Positions 1 to 7,500 are shown, counted from the first letter of the stretch. The stretch: 11,381 nt of DNA from Acetobacteraceae bacterium (GCA_030039695.1 JASHVB010000907.1:1-11381); one strand, 5' to 3'. Program-made: numbers and translations. Notes: a model not told the origin generated them from the letters alone.

Positions 1-773
1 GCTTTCATGGCCTCCTCATGCAGCAGCGAGAGCGCTTGCGTCTTAATCGCGTTGGCACGGTCGTTGGTGACGATGTCCGTCAGGTCACGCGGCCGCGGCA
101 AGTCGACGTTGATGACTGCGCGTACCTGGGTTGGCTGGTGACTCATCACCAGCAAACGGTCGGCCAGGAAGATCGCCTCATCGATGTCAGTGGTGACGAA
201 AAAGTCGGTGCGATCGTTCTCTGAGCCGAGGCCGGCGTAATAGTCGAGCATCAGCTTTCGGGTCATCGCGTCGAGGCCGCGAAACGGCTCGTCCAGGATC
301 ATCACCGCCGGATTGTTGATCATTGCGCGCGCCAGTTCCGCCCGACGCTGCATGCCCCCTGAAAGCTGTGCCGGGTATTTCTTGCGAAAGGCGGTCAGCC
401 CGACCCTCTCCAGCAGCCCGGCAACAGCGCCTCGGGTCTTCCCGGCAGGTTCACCCCGTGCCTGCGGGCCGTAAAGAATGTTCCGTTGCGTCGTCATCCA
501 GGGAAACAGCGCGCTCTCCTGGAACACCACCAGACGGTCAGGGCCGGGCCCTCGAACCGGGACCCCATCCAGCAGAATCTGGCCACTATCCGGCCTTTCG
601 AATCCGGCGATCATACGAACTATCGTGCTCTTGCCGACGCCAGAGGGGCCGATCATGACCGTGAAGCGGTTCGGCTCTACGGTAAAGGAACAGTCTTCCA
701 CCACCTGCCGCGCGATGCGGCCAACGCCATACTTCTTGCTGACATTCCGTACGATGATCTCGGCCGCAGCCAT
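1..773 (-). CDS. NitT/TauT-family ABC transporter ATP-binding protein, 3' end cut by window edge
   Basis: This is the cytoplasmic ATPase of a nitrate/sulfonate/taurine-type (SsuB/TauB/NrtD-like) importer. The 257 visible codons give Walker A GPSGVGKST at residues 42-50, Q-loop Q85, an intact signature LSGGM at 137-141, Walker B VMILDEP with catalytic E162, and D-loop GLD at 166-168. The switch region reads VTTDIDEA, so T195 stands where the family has the H-loop histidine (usually VTHD). The ATG follows the upstream permease stop after one base (TGA-G-ATG). It is the last visible gene of the six-gene operon. The visible C-terminal extension (RDLTDIV...LLHEEAMKA) matches the end of the other ATPase of this operon, so only about ten residues are probably missing. 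Family assignment is firm; the substrate is unknown. Confidence 0.93.
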   Translation of the reverse strand, partial: MAAAEIIVRNVSKKYGVGRIARQVVEDCSFTVEPNRFTVMIGPSGVGKSTIVRMIAGFERPDSGQILLDGVPVRGPGPDRLVVFQESALFPWMTTQRNILYGPQARGEPAGKTRGAVAGLLERVGLTAFRKKYPAQLSGGMQRRAELARAMINNPAVMILDEPFRGLDAMTRKLMLDYYAGLGSENDRTDFFVTTDIDEAIFLADRLLVMSHQPTQVRAVINVDLPRPRDLTDIVTNDRANAIKTQALSLLHEEAMK

Positions 774-774
774 C

Positions 775-1635
775 TCAGTGCACCTGCAGCCAGGGCGTGA
801 GCCAGGATTCCAACCTGCGCACCGCCGCGCTCGAGAGGTAACCGGCGATGCCGATGGAAATCATGCCGACGATGATCTGTGGATAAGATCCGCCCACGTA
901 CGAATTCCAAATGAAGAATCCGAGACCGCCGCCGGCGGACGAGCCACCAGCGGACCCGCCGCCGGAAATCATTTCGGCAGCTACGACCACCTCCCAAGTA
1001 ATGCCGATACCGACCTCCATGCCGACGCGAATTGAGGGGAGGACACCCGGCAGAATCACGCGCCGGAAGATGTTCCATCGTGACCCGCCCATAGAGCGTG
1101 CTGCTTGTATAAGGCGGGTATCAATTGCGCTCGCACCGCCCAGAACGTTGATGACGATGGTGAAGAAGGCCCCAAGGAAAATGACGAAATCGATCGAAAG
1201 CTCCTGGGTCGGCCAGAAGATGATCGACGCCGGGACCCAGGCGAGCGGTGGAATGGGCCGCAGCAGCTCGAAGACCGGAAAGGCCAGGCCACGGATGGTT
1301 GGGCTGATCGCCAACAGCAATCCGAACGGGACACCGGCCAGCACGGCCGCGGCGAATCCGACCGCCACGCGCAATGCACTCAGATACCAGCTTTGCCAAT
1401 ATCCGGGATCGAACAGGAGAGTCCGCCATACCCGTATCACGACGAGCGGCGGGGGCACATTGCCGATCACCGGCAGGCGATGGCCCAACCACGCCTCGCT
1501 CGTTGCGCCCAATTGCCAGAGCAGCAGCACGATTGTGTAGGCAATGATGGCACGCCGGGTTGAGCGCCGGAACAATACGCCCAGAGATCGGTACGGGGCA
1601 GGGAAAAAGCGCGCCGGCAGGACGGTGTCGCTCAC
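775..1635 (-). CDS. NitT/TauT-family ABC transporter permease (second permease of the operon)
   Basis: A 286-residue inner-membrane permease of the SsuC/TauC type (binding-protein-dependent transport, BPD_transp_1). A cytoplasmic N-terminus is followed by about six hydrophobic segments. The EAA-loop-like sequence QAARSMGGSRWNIFRRVILP is the contact site for the ATPase. The motif FELLRPIPPLAWVP is typical of this family and is shared with the other permease. The GTG start overlaps the upstream ATPase stop by four bases (GTGA), which favours translational coupling. Residues 224-237 form a Gly/Ser/Ala-only stretch (SGGGSAGGSSAGGG) between AEMI and LGFFIWNSYV. The paralogous permease has only SGQFG there, so this is an insertion in a loop. 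Family assignment is firm; the transported compound is not identifiable. Confidence 0.94.
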   Translation of the reverse strand: MSDTVLPARFFPAPYRSLGVLFRRSTRRAIIAYTIVLLLWQLGATSEAWLGHRLPVIGNVPPPLVVIRVWRTLLFDPGYWQSWYLSALRVAVGFAAAVLAGVPFGLLLAISPTIRGLAFPVFELLRPIPPLAWVPASIIFWPTQELSIDFVIFLGAFFTIVINVLGGASAIDTRLIQAARSMGGSRWNIFRRVILPGVLPSIRVGMEVGIGITWEVVVAAEMISGGGSAGGSSAGGGLGFFIWNSYVGGSYPQIIVGMISIGIAGYLSSAAVRRLESWLTPWLQVH

Positions 1636-2459
1636 GCCGCCAGTCCTTCCTTCTCACCGAGCGAAAAAGCCTTGAGCGCTTCTTCGTGCACGGCGGCAGA
1701 GGTCTGCTGCACCAGATCGCGAAACCGGCGGGTCGTCAGGACGCTGTAATCGCGCGGCTGCGGGATGTCGACATCCAACACCATTTTCGGACGGCACGGA
1801 CGAGAGCTCATAATCACCACGCGGTGGCCAAGAAAAATCGCTTCTTCCAGATCATGGGTGATGAACAGGATCGTGACCCGGTTCCGCTGGTAAACGTCCA
1901 GCAATGCTTCATGCATCACCGATTTGGTGAGCTGGTCGAGTGCTCGGAATGGTTCGTCGAGCAATAGCACGGCCGGGTCGGTCATCAGCGCTCGTACGAT
2001 CTCCACCCGTCGCCGAACGCCCGATGAGGTTTCGCCCGGATAGGCATGCTCCAGGCCGGCCAATCCGGCCTCGGCCATGCGCTGCCGCGCCTTCTCCAGC
2101 GCCTGCTTGCGTGGCATTCTGCCCTGGGCAATCGGTCCGAACGCCACGTTCTCGAGATTGGTCTTCCACGGAAACAGAGCGCCGTTCTGAAATACCACGA
2201 CACGGTCCGGTCCGATGTCCGCCTGCTGCCTGCCCGGTCCGCATAGCAGGCGGCCATCGAGATGGATGGAGCCACCGTCCAAAGCATGGAATCCGGCGAC
2301 GGCATTCAGCAACGTTGTTTTTCCGCAGCCGGACGGACCAACGATCATGCAAATCCCGCCGGCGGCGACATCGAAGGAGCAACGATCGACCGCAAGTACG
2401 CGAGCGCCGTCCGGATCGTAAATCTTGACCGCGTCCTTGATCTGCAAGGCGCCCGGCAT
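1632..2459 (-). CDS. NitT/TauT-family ABC transporter ATP-binding protein with divergent signature motif
   Basis: A 275-residue ABC ATPase paralogous to the one ending at the left edge. Walker A GPSGCGKTT is at residues 41-49, Q-loop Q91, Walker B VLLLDEP with E169, D-loop ALD, and a normal H-loop THD with H202. The signature is abnormal: YPGETSSGVRRRVEI replaces the usual YPxxLSGGMxxRV, so L-S-G-G has become T144-S145-S146-G147. The C-terminal 55 residues carry the extension seen in both ATPases of this operon. The ATG overlaps the preceding permease stop by one base (TGATG). The reading frame stays open upstream to 3392, but that part is antisense-like shadow over the permease gene. The start was chosen by overlap coupling and by alignment of the N-terminus with the family. 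Confidence 0.93.
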   Translation of the reverse strand: MPGALQIKDAVKIYDPDGARVLAVDRCSFDVAAGGICMIVGPSGCGKTTLLNAVAGFHALDGGSIHLDGRLLCGPGRQQADIGPDRVVVFQNGALFPWKTNLENVAFGPIAQGRMPRKQALEKARQRMAEAGLAGLEHAYPGETSSGVRRRVEIVRALMTDPAVLLLDEPFRALDQLTKSVMHEALLDVYQRNRVTILFITHDLEEAIFLGHRVVIMSSRPCRPKMVLDVDIPQPRDYSVLTTRRFRDLVQQTSAAVHEEALKAFSLGEKEGLAA

Positions 2460-3358
2460 CAACGGCCATCCGCGGCACGTTCGCACACGCGCCAGCTCAT
2501 CAGCCAGTCGCCAACAACACGGACTGCTGCGCTGGTGAGATAGCCAACGCCACCCAGCGTGAGCATGCCGATAACGATGGTGGGGTACTGCACTTGGGTA
2601 TAGGCATTGTTGATCAGGTAACCCATCCCGAACTGTCCAGACACCATTTCCGCGGCCACCAGGGAAAACCACGCAACGCCGACGGAAATTTGCAACCCCG
2701 TGAATATGAAAGGCAGGGCCCCCGGAATGATAACGTGGCAGAACACCCGCATCGGTGACGCACCCAAGCATTGCGCCGCTAGCAGGTAAGAGCGGTCGAT
2801 AGACCGGACCCCAAGCATGGTATTGAGCGCGGTGGCGAAAAAGGAGGCGAGGGTCGCCAAGAACAGTACTGGCGCCTCTGAGCCGGAAAACATGATGATG
2901 GCGAGCGGGACCCAGGCGAGAACCGGAATGGGCCGCAGCAACTCGAATATCGGAAAGACGTACTCGCGGAAGCTCCGTGACCATCCCAGCAATAGTCCGA
3001 CGGGCACGCCGAGGCTGGTGGCAAGCGCAAAAGCGATGGCAATACGGCCCAGGCTGATCCAGATATGCTGGTAATAGACCGGCGTGTAAATCGAGATGCC
3101 ATAGGTCGGGTTCTTGCTGAACCATTCGTGCATGACCTGCGTCAGGCCCGGCATTTCGGCAAAGCGCGGCAGTTTCAGCACCTCCACCGCCAGGTACCAG
3201 CCGCCAACAAACAACGCGTAGCCGAGCACCATCAGATAAGGCCGGGGGCTCGTCAGCCAGCGTGACAACCGGAACAATACCAGACTGATATCGGCGTCCC
3301 GGCCGATCTCCTGGCTCCGTGCCGGCGTGCGTGCGGCTGCGAGGTTGTCCGCGCTCAC
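2459..3358 (-). CDS. NitT/TauT-family ABC transporter permease (first permease of the operon)
   Basis: A 299-residue inner-membrane permease with a hydrophilic N-terminus of about 35 residues and then about six transmembrane segments. The family motif FELLRPIPVLAWVP and an EAA-like loop (LAAQCLGASPMRVFCHVIIP) are visible. It is clearly paralogous to the second permease (both share AAEM-SG, Y-IVIGM and YL-SAAVR patterns) but is diverged, which fits two different subunits forming one heteromeric membrane channel, although two separate transporters are not excluded. The GTG start forms a four-base GTGA overlap with the stop of the substrate-binding protein gene. The stop overlaps the ATPase ATG by one base. 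Confidence 0.94.
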   Translation of the reverse strand: MSADNLAAARTPARSQEIGRDADISLVLFRLSRWLTSPRPYLMVLGYALFVGGWYLAVEVLKLPRFAEMPGLTQVMHEWFSKNPTYGISIYTPVYYQHIWISLGRIAIAFALATSLGVPVGLLLGWSRSFREYVFPIFELLRPIPVLAWVPLAIIMFSGSEAPVLFLATLASFFATALNTMLGVRSIDRSYLLAAQCLGASPMRVFCHVIIPGALPFIFTGLQISVGVAWFSLVAAEMVSGQFGMGYLINNAYTQVQYPTIVIGMLTLGGVGYLTSAAVRVVGDWLMSWRVCERAADGR

Positions 3359-4485
3359 TTCGGGACGGGCTCCGCCGATGCCTTGATGTCACCCACCGGC
3401 ACTTTCAGGCCTCGTGCCTTGAGGATTGTGTCGGTCAGGTCCGGCAGCACGGCGTCCTGCGGCAGTTGCGGTACATCGATGCTCTTCACCTCATAGAGAA
3501 ATGCGGTATCGCGTTTGATCAGCTCGAGCGTTTCCGACGACAGACCGAACGGCAGCGTCAGGCGGTTCGCGGAGCCGCCATCGCTCTTTGGATAACTGCC
3601 AAACAGGGCGAGCCATAGTGCTTGATCGCTGAAGCCGGTGGTCTGTGTCTTGGCCAGGCGCACGACTTCGGCGGCGTTCTTCGGGTCCGCCAGGAACAAT
3701 TCGGCGTCGAGCTCAGCCTGCAGCCAGCCCTTCACCACGTCGGGCCGCTGCCGAATCAGGTCTTCCCGCATGTCGAGGAAGGCGCCGTCCGGTTCGTGCA
3801 CACTGTTGCCGGAAGCGACGCGGCGGGCCAGATGCTCGGTGATGAGGCGGGAGGCTGTCGGCTCCCACACCACAGCTGCATCGAGCTTGTTCACCCGAAA
3901 GCCGCTGGTAATCACTTCGATGCTCTGGTTGAGGTACTCGCTAGGCTTTACGTCGAGTTTTTTGAAGACAGCGCGGGCAAAGCGGTCCGTGCAGCTGCCT
4001 TTCGGCACCGCGACGATCTTGCCATTCAGCCACTTGATCGCCGTTGTTGCGTCGGGGAATGCTGGCGCGTTGTTGCGGACGAAGAAAACGTTACACTGGT
4101 CGTGGCTGAGCCCGATATTCGCAACGATGCGGAGATCGGCAACATTGCGTTTGGTCGCGCCGACGATCGCCGGCATATCGCCGAGATAACCAATGCTCTC
4201 CTTGCCGGCGAGCATGGCGTTGACGATGATTGCCCCTTGAAGTCCAACGTTGAATTCCACGGTAGAGCCTGGCGGCAGGTACTTTTTCCACAGTCCAAGT
4301 CCGTTGATCACGACGCCGGACCATGCCTCGGAATAATAGGGCTGGTAGCCGACAGACAAATGAACAGGCTCCCCCGGTTTGCCGTAGTCGAGATCGGTGG
4401 CCTGCGCCATGCCGCCACAAACAACCAGTACACCGGCAAGCAGGCCACCGACCAAGCGGCGCATGGTCCTGAGACGAACCGTCAT
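3355..4485 (-). CDS. Periplasmic substrate-binding protein, NMT1/SsuA/TauA-like
   Basis: A 376-residue solute-binding protein for the adjacent ABC transporter. It starts with a Sec signal peptide: basic MTVRLRTMRR, the hydrophobic core LVGGLLAGVLVV, and a probable cleavage after MAQA at residue 29. The mature part has the NitT/TauT layout: a β-strand LSVGYQPY near the start, GLWKKYLPPGSTVEF and then NAMLAGKESIGYLGDMPAI, which matches the family pattern of an early 'G--D-G-----' segment. KIVAVPKGSCTDRFARAVF follows, and LDAAVVWEPTASRLI resembles the 'DA---WEP' motif of the family. At 376 residues it is longer than most TauA or SsuA proteins (about 320-340). The ATG was chosen because of the strong AGGAGA site six bases upstream and the four-base ATGA overlap with the regulator gene. 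The ligand is unknown. Confidence 0.93.
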   Translation of the reverse strand: MTVRLRTMRRLVGGLLAGVLVVCGGMAQATDLDYGKPGEPVHLSVGYQPYYSEAWSGVVINGLGLWKKYLPPGSTVEFNVGLQGAIIVNAMLAGKESIGYLGDMPAIVGATKRNVADLRIVANIGLSHDQCNVFFVRNNAPAFPDATTAIKWLNGKIVAVPKGSCTDRFARAVFKKLDVKPSEYLNQSIEVITSGFRVNKLDAAVVWEPTASRLITEHLARRVASGNSVHEPDGAFLDMREDLIRQRPDVVKGWLQAELDAELFLADPKNAAEVVRLAKTQTTGFSDQALWLALFGSYPKSDGGSANRLTLPFGLSSETLELIKRDTAFLYEVKSIDVPQLPQDAVLPDLTDTILKARGLKVPVGDIKASAEPVPK

Positions 4486-5303
4486 CGGGTATCTCCTGGA
4501 TATTCGCTGGCCACCGCGAAACGGCGTGCCGGTAATCGCTCGCCATCCGCGAGCGCACGCAGGTCTGCTGCCCGCAATATGACGATGTGCCGGTGACGGA
4601 TTTCGATCAGGCCCTGGACACGAAAACGATCGAGCGTCATCGATACCCACTGTCGTGTGGCGCCGATCATGGTCGCGAGTTGCTCGTGAGGCGGCAGCGG
4701 CCGTGCTGCGACGCTTCGCTCCGCCAGATTGAGCAGAACCGAGGCGAGACGTTCCAGACCGGAGCGCGTGCCGAGCATTTGCAGCAGCGCTGAGTAGCAT
4801 TTGCCCTTGTAAGACAGGCCCTCTACCAGTCCCACGGCGAACGCCGGGATCTGCGCCATCAGTTGACGAATCTGCCCGCCAGGCAGCCGCACCGCTTCGA
4901 CCGCAGTCACCGCAACACCGGACCAGACATGCGCGCCGACGCTGAAAATCTCCGGGCCGCCGACAAAATTGCCCGGCGTCCAGTTGGCGAGGGTGATCTC
5001 CCGGCCGGATGGAGCCTGGTAGAAACTGCGAACGACACCCTCGCGCAGGATGAAGATCCCGCGATGCGGCTCGCCCTGACGGAATACATACTCGCCGGGC
5101 TCATGACGGATGAGGTATCCGGCGGCGAACACTTGATCGATCTCCTGCGGCGAGAGACCGGCGAGAATGTCCGGTGTCGCGCCGAGGCCGGGATGCGTAT
5201 CGTAAAGCATCACTGAGCCGGCCATACGTGGTTGATCGTCCGGTACGCGCCGGTGTGGCACGTGCGGCATGGGCGAGGTCCATGGGAGACGTTGAGAGGA
5301 CAC
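4482..5303 (-). CDS. Crp/Fnr-family transcriptional regulator
   Basis: A regulator with an N-terminal cyclic-nucleotide-binding-type β-barrel (about residues 45-150, with HEPGEYVFRQGEPHRGIFIL and the strand REITLANWTPGNFVG), a dimerisation helix, and a C-terminal helix-turn-helix (about 205-232, HEQLATMIGATRQWVSMTLDRF). The phosphate-cassette region (GGPEIFSVGAHVWSG) lacks the Glu and Arg-Ser of cAMP-binding CRP. Only one cysteine (KGKC) is present, so FNR-type iron-sulfur sensing is unlikely. The recognition helix TRQWVSMTLDR has Gln where CRP and FNR have Glu, suggesting a different operator. It is the first gene of the transporter operon and overlaps the next gene by four bases. The start is uncertain: GTG at 5303 gives 273 residues, and ATG at 5270, 5225 or 5210 is possible. 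None has a clear ribosome binding site. Confidence 0.9.
   Translation of the reverse strand: MSSQRLPWTSPMPHVPHRRVPDDQPRMAGSVMLYDTHPGLGATPDILAGLSPQEIDQVFAAGYLIRHEPGEYVFRQGEPHRGIFILREGVVRSFYQAPSGREITLANWTPGNFVGGPEIFSVGAHVWSGVAVTAVEAVRLPGGQIRQLMAQIPAFAVGLVEGLSYKGKCYSALLQMLGTRSGLERLASVLLNLAERSVAARPLPPHEQLATMIGATRQWVSMTLDRFRVQGLIEIRHRHIVILRAADLRALADGERLPARRFAVASEYPGDTR
4492..4497 (-). promoter_or_regulatory. Ribosome binding site of the substrate-binding protein gene
   Basis: The minus strand reads AGGAGA, six bases before the ATG at 4485. It lies inside the last codons of the Crp-like gene and fixes the start of the binding protein far inside the longer open frame, which runs to 4800. A strong site here suggests the binding protein is made in higher amounts than the overlapping upstream regulator. 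Confidence 0.8.
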
Positions 5304-5457
5304 AAGGCATTGAATGCAGGAGTGTCCGGGAATGCATCGCTATGTCAAGTGTGATCGTGAATTCTACGTTTATATGTCGTCCATAGGCTGGTGGCAAGTA
5401 ATTGCTTTTTTCGCCGGCAGCGCGCGGTTAGAGAGAAACCATCTCTCCGGGGAACCC
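5304..5457. promoter_or_regulatory. Divergent promoter region between the transporter and oxidoreductase operons
   Basis: These 154 bases separate two divergent operons and must hold both promoters. It is visibly less GC-rich than the genes, especially around 5340-5412. A TTGACA box lies on the minus strand at 5348-5343, about 40 bases before the GTG of the Crp-like gene, and could be a -35 element. I see no convincing -10 box in either direction. The region also contains the conserved element described separately. GAATGCA occurs twice, at 5312 and 5330, 18 bases apart. Confidence 0.6.
5325..5370. promoter_or_regulatory. Conserved regulatory element, copy 1, with candidate Crp/Fnr-type operator
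   Basis: In order it holds GAATGCA (5330-5336), ATGTCAAGTG (5342-5351), TGAAT (5358-5362) and ACGTT (5366-5370). The same four blocks in nearly the same spacing occur at 10228-10271. Inside it, TCAAGTGTGATCGTGA (5345-5360) is a 16-bp imperfect dyad of the form TCA-N-G-N6-C-N-TGA, the size and symmetry expected for a Crp/Fnr-family site. Binding by the Crp-like regulator encoded next to it is an inference. Confidence 0.5.
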
Positions 5458-5772
5458 ATGTCGCCGAACGAAATTCGTCTTCCGTTGGATCGTGCGTGGC
5501 TCGAAGTCGGATGGTCCGATGGGAGCCGATCTACTTGGGCGGCGTCCGTGCTGAGCGTGGGCGCGCGTTCGGCCGGTGCCGTACGGGAGAGGCGCGCTCG
5601 TGCGGCAGGATCCCTGCCGGCCGATCCGCGGGTCGTCGGCGCATATCCGATCGGCAACTATGGCGTGAACCTGGCAGTCTCCGACGGTTATGACCGTGGG
5701 ATCGACCGCCGGGATGATCGCCGTCGGCGCAGCGCTGCCGTGGAAGCACGCGCCGATGAGGTCAGCCGATGA
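5458..5772 (+). CDS. DUF971-like (GBBH-like N-terminal domain) small protein
   Basis: A 104-residue protein. EIRLPLDRAWLEVGWSDGS near the start and RVVGAYPIGNYGVNLAVSDGYDRGI later match the DUF971 pattern (β-strand with W-DG, then 'P-GNYA--I-F-DGH--GIY-W'). DUF971 domains form the N-terminus of γ-butyrobetaine hydroxylases and also occur alone or beside iron-sulfur proteins; their biochemical role when alone is not established. The usual cysteines after the first half are replaced (GARSAGAV), and the family's YPW tail is replaced by the basic run DRRDDRRRR. The frame is open to 5314, but ATG at 5458 was chosen because the domain starts there and GGGGA lies just before it. It overlaps the flavoprotein gene by four bases (ATGA). 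The assignment is by eye from motifs. Confidence 0.72.
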   Translation: MSPNEIRLPLDRAWLEVGWSDGSRSTWAASVLSVGARSAGAVRERRARAAGSLPADPRVVGAYPIGNYGVNLAVSDGYDRGIDRRDDRRRRSAAVEARADEVSR

Positions 5773-7493
5773 ACGAGATACCCGAGATCGCCTGCGACGT
5801 GCTTGTCATCGGCGGAGGCACCGCCGGCCCCATGGCGGCATACAAGGCAAAGATGAAGAACCCTCGCGCGCGGGTCGTTCTGTTGGAAAAGGCGAATGTG
5901 AAGCGTTCGGGGGCCATCTGCATGGGCATGGACGGGCTCAACAATGCGGTGATCCCAGGCCACGCGACTCCCGAGCAATACACGAAGGAGATCACCATCG
6001 CCAATGACGGCATATGCGACCAGACGCCGGTCTATAAATACGCGTCGCGTTGCTTCGACATCATCCAGGAACTCGACCGGTTCGGCATCCGCTTTCGGAA
6101 GGATGAGAAGGGCGATTATGACGTAAAGAAAGTGCACCACCTGGGTAGCTACGTCCTGCCGATGCCCAACGGCGACACGGTCAAGAAAGTGCTTTACCGT
6201 CAGTTGCGCCGGGCGCAAGTGCTGATTTCCAATCGATATATGGCCACCCGGCTGCTGACCGGTAAAGACGGACGGATCGCCGGCGCGATCGCCGTCAATA
6301 CCAGGGAAGCCGATTTCCTGGTGCTGCGCGCCAAGGCCGTGATCCTCTGCATGGGAGCAGCCGGAAGGCTCGGGTTGCCATCATCTGGCTATCTGTTCGG
6401 CACCTATGAAAATCCGACCAATTCCGGCGACGGCTACGCCATGGCCTACTATGCCGGGGCGGGCCTCGCCAATTTGGAATGTTTTCAGATCAACCCATTG
6501 ATCAAGGACTACAACGGCCCCGCCTGTGCCTATGTCGCCGGCCCGTACGGTGCCTATACCGCCAACGGCAACGGCGAACGCTTCATCGAATGCGACTATT
6601 GGTCCGGCCAGATGATGCTCGAGTTCTACCGTGAGTTGCAGTCAGGCAACGGACCGGTTTTCCTCAAGCTTGACCATCTGGCTGACGAGACGATTTCGGA
6701 GATCGAGACCATCCTTCACAAAGTGGAACGCCCGACACGCGGCCGCTTCCACGAAGGTCGCGGTACCGATTACCGCCATCAGATGGTTGAGATGCATATC
6801 TCGGAAATCGGCCTCTGCTCCGGGCATAGCGCGTCCGGCGTGTTCGTGGACGAATTCGCCCGCACCACGGTCGCGTGCCTCTACGCCGCCGGCGATATGG
6901 CCAACGTCCCGCATAATTATATGCTGGGCGCCTTCACCAACGGCGCGATCGCCGGCGAACATGCCGCGTCCGTCGCGCTCGAGACCGACCTCGCCAACTT
7001 CGACCCGGCGGAGGTGAGGGCGGAACGCGCGCGCGCCCTCGCGCCGACACAGCGCGATGACGGGATTCCACCCAATCAGATTGAATACAAGATGCGGCGG
7101 GTGGTGAACGATTACCTCCAGCCACCAAAAGTCACGCGCAAATATCAACTGGCCGGGGACCGGTTCGCCGAAATCCGTGACGACCTGGAGACTGCGATGA
7201 TTGCCCGGGATCCGCATGAACTGATGCGATCGCTGGAAGCGGCATCCATTCTGGACTGCGCTCAGATGGCCGCTTGTGCCTCATTGTTCCGGACGGAGAG
7301 CCGGTGGGGTCTCTATCACCACCGCGTGGATTTTCCGGAACGGAATGATCAGGACTGGTTCTGTCACACAATCCTGAGCAAGGTGGACGAGCGCATGACC
7401 TGCGCCAGACGCGCCGTGGAACACTATATTGTGCCGATCGCCGCCACCGAGCGCGACGCCTACGATCGCCAACGAATTCATCAACCCGCGTGA
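5769..7493 (+). CDS. AprA/fumarate reductase-type FAD-dependent oxidoreductase, flavoprotein subunit
   Basis: A 574-residue cytoplasmic flavoprotein without a signal peptide. The N-terminal dinucleotide fold is VLVIGGGTAGPMAAYKA (GxGxxG at 15-20), with E40 ending the second strand to bind the FAD ribose. RSGAICMGMDGLN at 46-58 matches the position of RSGAVAQGL in adenylylsulfate reductase AprA. The covalent-FAD histidine of fumarate reductases is thus absent, so FAD is probably non-covalent. The C-terminal FAD motif LYAAGDMANVPHNYMLGAF is around 373-376 (AAGD). H353 in GHSASGV lies where SdhA/FrdA keep an active-site His. ESRWGLYHHRVDFPERND and YIVPI near the end are AprA-like. It sits between DUF971 and an AprB-like ferredoxin, its likely electron partner. 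The substrate is unknown; true APS reductase is not claimed. Confidence 0.9.
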   Translation: MNEIPEIACDVLVIGGGTAGPMAAYKAKMKNPRARVVLLEKANVKRSGAICMGMDGLNNAVIPGHATPEQYTKEITIANDGICDQTPVYKYASRCFDIIQELDRFGIRFRKDEKGDYDVKKVHHLGSYVLPMPNGDTVKKVLYRQLRRAQVLISNRYMATRLLTGKDGRIAGAIAVNTREADFLVLRAKAVILCMGAAGRLGLPSSGYLFGTYENPTNSGDGYAMAYYAGAGLANLECFQINPLIKDYNGPACAYVAGPYGAYTANGNGERFIECDYWSGQMMLEFYRELQSGNGPVFLKLDHLADETISEIETILHKVERPTRGRFHEGRGTDYRHQMVEMHISEIGLCSGHSASGVFVDEFARTTVACLYAAGDMANVPHNYMLGAFTNGAIAGEHAASVALETDLANFDPAEVRAERARALAPTQRDDGIPPNQIEYKMRRVVNDYLQPPKVTRKYQLAGDRFAEIRDDLETAMIARDPHELMRSLEAASILDCAQMAACASLFRTESRWGLYHHRVDFPERNDQDWFCHTILSKVDERMTCARRAVEHYIVPIAATERDAYDRQRIHQPA

Positions 7494-7495
7494 TC

Positions 7496-7500
7496 GGAGG
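7496..7500 (+). promoter_or_regulatory. Ribosome binding site of the ferredoxin gene
   Basis: GGAGG stands seven bases before the ATG at 7508, directly after the flavoprotein stop. It decides the start against the in-frame GTG at 7490, which has no such site and would overlap the flavoprotein stop. Confidence 0.8.

Noticed and set aside
2460..3392. N-terminal extension of the ATPase frame, giving a 586-residue protein
   Set aside because: The added residues lie in another frame over the permease gene, are rich in Arg, His and Pro, and show no domain. The ATPase family starts at 2459 with a coupled ATG.
3622..4596. Long plus-strand open frame (324 residues) opposite the binding protein gene
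   Set aside because: It is an antisense shadow in GC-rich DNA. It has no motif, and the minus-strand protein has a signal peptide and family pattern.
4486..4800. N-terminal extension of the binding-protein frame to 481 residues
   Set aside because: The extra part overlaps the helix-turn-helix region of the Crp-like gene and would bury the signal peptide. A strong ribosome binding site marks the ATG at 4485.
5314..5457. N-terminal extension of the DUF971-like frame
   Set aside because: It would cover the divergent promoter and conserved element. The added residues are not part of the domain, and ATG 5458 fits the domain start.
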